Below, piece by piece: positions 58,263 through 64,000 of a stretch of DNA of 64,000 nt. The position numbers were made by a program, and so were the translations under genes. This DNA comes from Escallonia rubra (Eukaryota > Streptophyta > Magnoliopsida > Escalloniales > Escalloniaceae). Where the stretch lies: positions 310,001 to 374,000 of the forward strand of contig JAVXUO010001408.1 in assembly GCA_033065855.1 (NCBI GenBank), in the 5' to 3' direction. Under the pieces are notes generated by a model. It ran no database searches. It was not told where the DNA came from and saw only the letters and a list, made by a program, of their open reading frames with translations. Position 1 is the first letter of the stretch. Each line of letters opens with the position of its first letter.

Positions 58263-59288
58263 ATGATTATCTTTACATTCACTCTTCATCAAACCAACGG
58301 CGCTTTATTGAGACAATCCACCGAAACCAGACAACGACGATCCATCAGAGCGCACACTCCTCCGATTCTTCACCAATCTCACGCTCTAACACGCAGATCA
58401 GATCTCCATTCAATCTCTGCGAATAGCTCAGGTCAGTTTGAATCTCGCTGTTGACCTTCTTCTTTTTCTTCAAGTTCTATGAATCGCACCTATGCACTGA
58501 ACTTTTCAACCCTATTTGCTTATTCTGCGGCACATTTGTGTACGCTTCACCTTCTTATTCATTGCTTTTCATTGCATACTTGTCTAGGTGCGGAGGTTCA
58601 GCTTGGTGAATTGCATAAATGTGCAGCTTTATGTGCATTTGCTTAATATTCGCTGGTTTTCGATTAGAATTGTATGGTATTGTAGGATTACTTAGGCCAG
58701 TTGATATTAGCACTTCTTGAATTGACCGGTCTTGCTGCGATTGACTTGAAAAGGGGAAGGTTAGGACTTAGGTCGCTCTGAGTTACTACATTTTAGCTTC
58801 TTTGGTCAAAGTTTTACTGTTTTGCTTAAATTGACTTTAGGATATGATAAAAGGAGAATTTCAGGAATGTACACTTTTATGTGTATATTAAGCATCTGTT
58901 TGGTTTTGCTTTAGAACTGATTTAATTTATTCGCTATTGCTAGCTGCTTTTGACCGAAATTTGGATACGAGCAGGCACTAGTGGAGTACGTGGATTAGTT
59001 GGAGGGCTTACATGGTGACAAATTTGTCCGAAATTGATTGATCTTGTTATTATTGATCTTTCAAAAGGAAAGTCACAATTACTACATCTTAGCTCATTCG
59101 GATAGGTGTTGGTAAGGTTTGAGATTAGTTCTACTTTGCTACGTGTTTTCGAGCTTACATTCTGAATTGAGCACCTGGACTGTATGATGCTGGAAATTTA
59201 AAATTTAGTCGAATGGAAAGTCTTCAGCGGCTGGGTAAGTTTTGTAGGTGGGGATTCTAGATGGCGCTTGCCATAAGTAGGAAAGGAG
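58263..59288 (+). promoter_or_regulatory. Leader of the translocator gene with a 5' UTR intron
   Basis: A CA/CG-rich stretch (58290-58431) looks like a first untranslated exon and ends at AGCTCAG|GTCAGTTTG, a good donor (GT at 58432). The intron-like DNA to about 59200 is T-rich, and the coding exon starts with GGAGATGGTAG at 59289. The leader acceptor is not certain. Transcription probably starts near 58260-58300. Confidence 0.5.
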
Positions 59289-62200
59289 ATGGTAGAGAGT
59301 GATTTAAGTAAAGAAGAGGCTGAGCACGACGAAGGTCAGGACATCGAAATCCAAGAGTTAGGCTTCCGGAGGGAACCATCATTCTCGGGCTGGTGTGATG
59401 AAGATGGGGTATTCCATTTGGATGAACATGTAGGAAATACGGATGCAAGTGAAGAAGACGTTGATTTCGAATTGCCTTTGCTTCGACAAGGTGGGTTAGG
59501 GAATGGTTTTTCAAACGGGGCGAGGCATCAACAAAGTGAGTTTCCACAGAGACCTATCCAGATGAATGGTGGCAACAATATGGATGGTGTTTCTACTCTT
59601 ATGGCTGAAAATGGAAATGAGAAGTATGCACCTTTTGACATCGAGAACAAAGCTGGAAGACAGCTTAGTTTCTCAAGTATTGGAATGGATGGATCAAATG
59701 GGAAGGATAGCCATGAAGCATCACCAAGAAATTCCAGTGAGGCTGTTTCGGTTGCCGATGTAGTCAAGACATTAATTCTCATACTTGTCTGGTATACTTT
59801 CAGCACATTTTTGACATTGTGAGTCTCCTTTACTCCAGCTTCGCTAGCTAAGTGAATTAATCCATTACTCTTCTTTATTTAAGCATTATACTGTTCCCTT
59901 GAGTCGCTTTTTTGGCGTGAGCAGGTATAATAAGACTTTGTTGGGAGACGATATGGGAAGGTTCCCAGCTCCCTTATTGATGAATACTGTCCACTTTACA
60001 ATGCAAGCTGTTTTATCGAAGGGCATCACTTGGTTTTGGTCTCAACGGTTCAAGTCTAGTGTAATCATGTCATGGAGAGATTACTTTTTGAGAGGTAACT
60101 ATCAAGTTTCGCCTGGCTATTGTTGATATTTTGGTTTTATATTTCATTATATATCAATACGAAAGTGAGGTTTACTAATTCTGTGTGTTGGTATACTTCT
60201 TAGATTTACACTCAGAATTGGAACTATCTTATTGCCTAAGAGTTCGCTTCTCTCCCCCCACCGGCCCAGGCTTTTATTAGTGAAAGAAAATAAAGAAACG
60301 ATCTGAGGAGGTTGAAGGTGAAAAATAGAGATTAATGTAATTATTAGGTGGATCCATACATGGGCAAAGACTGCATCTGTTGATTGGCTACTAGAATAAG
60401 ATAGTGTTACGAGATAGTTTCTTTCATGGCGCAGAGCATTTTATAAAGAAATAAAGGGGAATAAAATGTGACAGATTGCTTGAAATGAAGAGGAGATGAA
60501 TTTCGATGGCCGATAGTGAAGATAAAGAAGGATCTATGTACAATGCACTTTCTTTCTTTTCATATTACAATAATCCCAAGAGTTATCAGGATATGATGAG
60601 AACACGATCAGTGACTTAAAACAGAATAATAGAAGGAAGGGTAACACCTTATGATGATATGCCACTGCTTGGTTGGTGAGTGAATAGCCTGACAAGAATC
60701 CCCTGGCTGTATGATGATCTGTTGCAATTTTTTGTAAGTTCCCTCGTAATAAAGGGGCTTGTGGTTTGATTTAAAGTATTTGAACTCCCAAAAGAAACTG
60801 GAGGAAGGAGGGATAAGTCGACTATGATGGTTGCAAATAATGGACATGATATAACAATCAAAATATGGTCCAGATTAGCGTATCTTGTCTACTAAAGTTT
60901 GAACAACCTAATAAGTTGCAATGTTTTGCTTTTGACTGTTGGTATACTTAAGATGATGGATTTATGGATGGCCAGGGAGTTCATTTCAAAGCTTAATGAA
61001 GTTTGAGCTTCTAGAAATCATCTCAATGACATGATCCCTGTTTGGTAGGAACAATAAGTGTCACCTTGGAACCAGTGACAAGTGACATAGCTGATTCAAT
61101 TGTTTTTTACGATATTTTGTCCTGTTATTTTATTTTGTGTTGTAGTTTTCGAAAATGAGCTTGAAGAACCAAGCGAAACTATCAGTGAGCCTCAAGCAAA
61201 GAAGAGTAATGTAGTATCTTAAGATGTCTATGAATTTTTCTGCATAAATTTTGGTACTTAATGTCCTCGTATGATAAAAAAATTGTGTTGTTTGGAGTGG
61301 AGGTGGGGGTTGTGAGGGATAGTGTTTTAAGAAAATCATTCAGTGGACAATTCTGATACTGCTTATAGGTTGATGTGGTTTGGGAATAGTATCATCACCA
61401 GCGGAGGTGTATCAATTCGGCTTAATTTACTGTCTTCTGTAGTGGAAGATTTTTACCTAACCTTTCAGAAAACATAAGTGTGACGGATATGGAGCCATAA
61501 ATATTAGAACGTTCAATATAGGTTGAATAAGAACTGAAAATGAGGTGAAGTAAGCCATGATATGCTATATTCTTCATGCCCTTGATGAAGAAAGCAGGGT
61601 CAGAGACAAATTTCAGAACCTAAGGAACTGAACTTGCAAAAACTTTACAAGCAATTTCAGGCCTGTCTGCTCCTACTTATGCTCGAGCCTAGTATTCAAT
61701 CATCTCACCGGCTGTATCTCATGTTTCAGTATGTCCCTTTTTGTGTTTGGTAAAGTGAAATTACTCTTAGTTACGTCCATCTTATCAAAAAGGAAAAGCT
61801 TAAGCTATAGGGAAATGGGTTGAACAATGTATATCAAGCGTTAACACACTATCTAATCATTTCTTCAAGTTCCCGGTTTTTTGAAGCGCCATCTCTTAAG
61901 ATGGTAAAACTTGTATGTATATGCTGTTAACGCAAGACCATCACATCTAAGTGGAATTATTGGGTTAACTAACTCTGTTAGTCTTGTCTGCAATATCACA
62001 GGCTTAGAATGAAAACATATTTAATTGGACTCTTTAGTTTCGGGACTTGCGGAGCATTTCTGACATGAAACAGTAAAGAAGGAACATGTAGTATGAACCC
62101 TCCTATATATGATTACGTGTTGCAAGAGTGACACTTGAGTTGAAACTGTACATTGAGATCTTTGTAGTTTACATTTTTTGGCAGCATAGTGCATATTATC

Positions 62201-62674
62201 TTTGCAACTCATCTTCATTCAATTTTTTTTTCCCTTGTGCTCTTGTCTCTCAATTTCCTATCAATTTCGAATATCAGCTTGCTTATCTTCTTGTCTACTG
62301 ACCACAATTCTGACCACTTGTTTTATGACCTCTTCCAATTACTAATGCTACAGATGGACTTTCCCTTTAACAGTTGTACCAACAGCCCTTGGAACCGCAC
62401 TGGATATTAACTTGAGCAACGCTTCACTTGTTTTCATCTCTGTTACTTTTGCCACTATGGTTAGTCATCTTTTTTTCTGTCTTACCTTGTAATCTGTGTC
62501 ACCTAAATATTCTCTCCTCTTCTCTTATGTTGTTTCCAACTTATATTATTTACTTCTTATCCGTGTATTTTACTGCTAGAAACCTTGCTTCTAAAATTAT
62601 CGTTTTCTCCTGTTGTTTTTGCAGTGTAAATCTGCATCTCCTATATTTCTCCTTGTATTTGCTTTTGCATTCAG
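59289..62674 (+). CDS. Sugar-phosphate/phosphate translocator family protein (At1g06470-like), 5' part
   Basis: Four exons join in frame: 59289-59818, 59925-60094, 62374-62459 and 62625-62674, all with GT-AG introns and matching phases. They code for 278 complete residues plus two bases of the next codon. Residues 1-160 form an acidic, soluble N-terminal extension (ELGFRREPSFSGWCDEDGVF). Then come TPT/DMT-type membrane segments: VVKTLILILVWYTFSTFLTL, followed by YNKTLLGDDMGRFPAPLLMN, TVHFTMQAVLSKGI, SWRDYFLR, VVPTALGTALDINLSNASLV and CKSASPIFLLVFAFAFR. This order is diagnostic of the plant NST-KT/TPT transporters; the likely location is Golgi or another endomembrane, and the substrate is unknown. 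The next expected exon (RLExPSxKLxGI) is not visible before 64000, so the gene continues outside or is interrupted. Intron 2 (2.28 kb) is long. Confidence 0.9.
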
Positions 62675-63346
62675 GTGAATCTTTTTTGGTCAATTGGCAT
62701 TCATTAATATCAGTGATAGGTCGTGGTTGTTTTCTTCTCTCTTTTGGTGTCCTGGATATCCTTTGCAATGTACAGCTGATCAATTTTGTCATCATTCTTA
62801 TTAAATCTTGCAAATTATGTTTGGTAGCGGGACTTGAAGAAGGCTGATACATCAACAGGGAAAAGTGGTTCCATAAACTATTCATGATCTGTTAAGAATG
62901 ATGGCATTTTTACGTGCCAAAGTCCATGCTTCAATTGGTTTCACGTGCTTTATGTTCTTTATTTAATCTGACCGCTGTATCATCTTTTGCTGTGTAGTAA
63001 TTATTGAATGATCTATATACACTCTTTTTAGTCTCTCCAATCTCTCAGTTTAATCGTCTTTCTCCCTCATACTCCAGATGGATGTTGGAGAACAAATCCG
63101 TAGATAAGCTACCCTCAAGAACTAGCTCCATCAAAAGCATGGTCCTCAACCCAATGAACCTGTTTGACAGCATCTTGCCCCAGAAGCTTTAGCTGATAGG
63201 GAGTAGGCCAATGAATGTCAAACGTTATCTCACACCTTGTCAGGAGGAGAGGCAAATGCATTATGAAATGCTAGAACCTAGGGCATTCCGCATATAAAGC
63301 TCTGATCCACGTAAGAAAAGAATGTTGCATCAGAGCCTGTACTTTT
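62675..63346 (+). other. Intron of the translocator gene or start of inserted DNA, with one candidate alternative exon
   Basis: After the donor at 62675 no typical next exon is seen. A frame at 63079-63192 follows a TACTCCAG acceptor in the correct phase (AG|A TGG, reading R-WMLENKSVDKLPSRTSS) and ends at a TAG after LPQKL. It does not resemble the family, so it would be an unusual truncated end at best; chance is more likely. Confidence 0.35.
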
Positions 63347-63766
63347 TCAGAATTGCGATTAGCACGTCACCCTCGTAGACCAAATACATGACTTCTGGTT
63401 TGTCCCAGATTGTGTTTAAACATCTCTGAGTTGAGCAAGGATTGATTTTCTTAATCAAATTTAAAGCTCTTGCGATGGTAGATTTAATGCTCTTGCAGTG
63501 CACGGTTTTATTCTGAAGAGTAACTTAAAGATCTATAAACCTATATGTTCAACGAGTAGTTTAAACTTTTTTGGAACTGCCAAAAGCACTTCACCCTTTT
63601 AGAACAAGGGAAGGGATTTTGGTTTGTCCCAGGTTGTGGTTAAATATCTCTGAGCAAGGATTAGTGAACCTAATCAATTTTTGAGCTCTTGCAATGGGTA
63701 GTTTCAATGCTTTTGCAATGCGCATTATTGATTTTGACGAGTAATCTACAGTTTTATAAACGTATT
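63347..63766. repeat. Diverged direct repeat, period about 222 bp
   Basis: Text GCACGTCACCCT, TTCTGGTTTGTCCCAGATTGTG, AACATCTCTGAG, GAGCAAGGATT, AAGCTCTTGCGATGG, ATGCTCTTGCAGTGC in 63347-63546 recurs in order in 63570-63766 (GCACTTCACCCT, TTTGGTTTGTCCCAGGTTGTG and so on). Two copies; probably element-derived. No gene. Confidence 0.8.
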
Positions 63767-64000
63767 AGGCTACTACATTGACAAGACTATAATTTTTCTT
63801 TGCTTTTAGTCTTAGATCATATTGTCATTCACTGGCCTAGGTGCATCATGATTATGGTCTTAGATGCTATTATTGTTAAGTCAACTACTCAATTTTCTCC
63901 GTATCATGTGAAGTTTTTTTCATTGCACGTGGAGACACAAAGCAATGATAGAAAATTCTATTTGCACACAGTCCACTAACATACTAAGTGCAACGACAAG
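63767..64000. other. AT-rich end of the window
   Basis: No exon of the translocator gene or other feature is recognised in these last bases. Confidence 0.4.

Noticed and set aside
61146-61221. An extra translocator exon reading VFENELEEPSETISEPQAKK
   Set aside because: Exon 2 (ending 60094) joins exon 3 (62374) directly in the conserved order FLR-VVPTALG; including this piece would break a conserved segment.

Overview
The window looks like nuclear DNA of a flowering plant, most likely a eudicot. Genes are sparse and split by GT-AG introns, intergenic DNA is AT-rich, and much of the sequence is transposon-derived. Species cannot be told from the sequence. Four host genes are supported by exon-by-exon splicing with matching phases. 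A TRICHOME BIREFRINGENCE-LIKE (TBL) acetyltransferase-family gene lies on the minus strand (5307-8173, five exons, 359 aa). A peroxisomal small heat-shock protein gene of the ACD31.2/ACD32.1 type lies on the minus strand (9235-20130, six exons, 246 aa, spread over 10.9 kb). A class A4 heat shock factor lies on the plus strand (41429-43182, two exons, 448 aa). The 5' part of a sugar-phosphate/phosphate translocator family gene (At1g06470-like) lies on the plus strand from 59289 and is incomplete within the window.

Layout: 1-3540 is AT-rich with no recognised gene. 3541-4953 is an element-like block carrying a copied fragment of a PH1-type pleckstrin homology gene. 5307-20130 holds the TBL and ACD genes; the introns of the ACD gene hold a retroposon with a 14-bp target-site duplication, a 3.2-kb long-TIR element, a 0.8-kb short-TIR element and a 740-bp Mutator-like element with a 9-bp target-site duplication. 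20416-30700 is a transposon patchwork: Helitron-like ends, a copia leader with broken gag, a 1.7-kb Mutator-like element with seven copies of an unusual 23-bp palindrome, and a broken copia RNase H. 30728-36506 is one complete LTR element with two 405-bp LTRs, a 5-bp target duplication, a primer-site-like start and a polypurine tract, but no gag-pol; it is a non-autonomous, LARD-type element. 36507-39420 has exon-like pieces of an unresolved gene or pseudogene. The HSF gene follows. 43600-58200 is mostly old gypsy and copia debris plus several tandem repeats, including a striking TATCGATAG-rich array at 44940-45740. The translocator gene fills 58290-62674 and runs on.

The four host genes do not form a functional cluster. 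The two stress-related ones (peroxisomal sHSP and HSFA4) are about 21 kb apart, and any link between them is speculation. The main novelty is in the mobile DNA: the palindrome-bearing Mutator-like element, the coding-free LTR element that shares GC-rich segments with it, the captured PH-domain fragment, and a complete sHSP gene whose 37-base last exon lies 6.1 kb beyond the exon before it.
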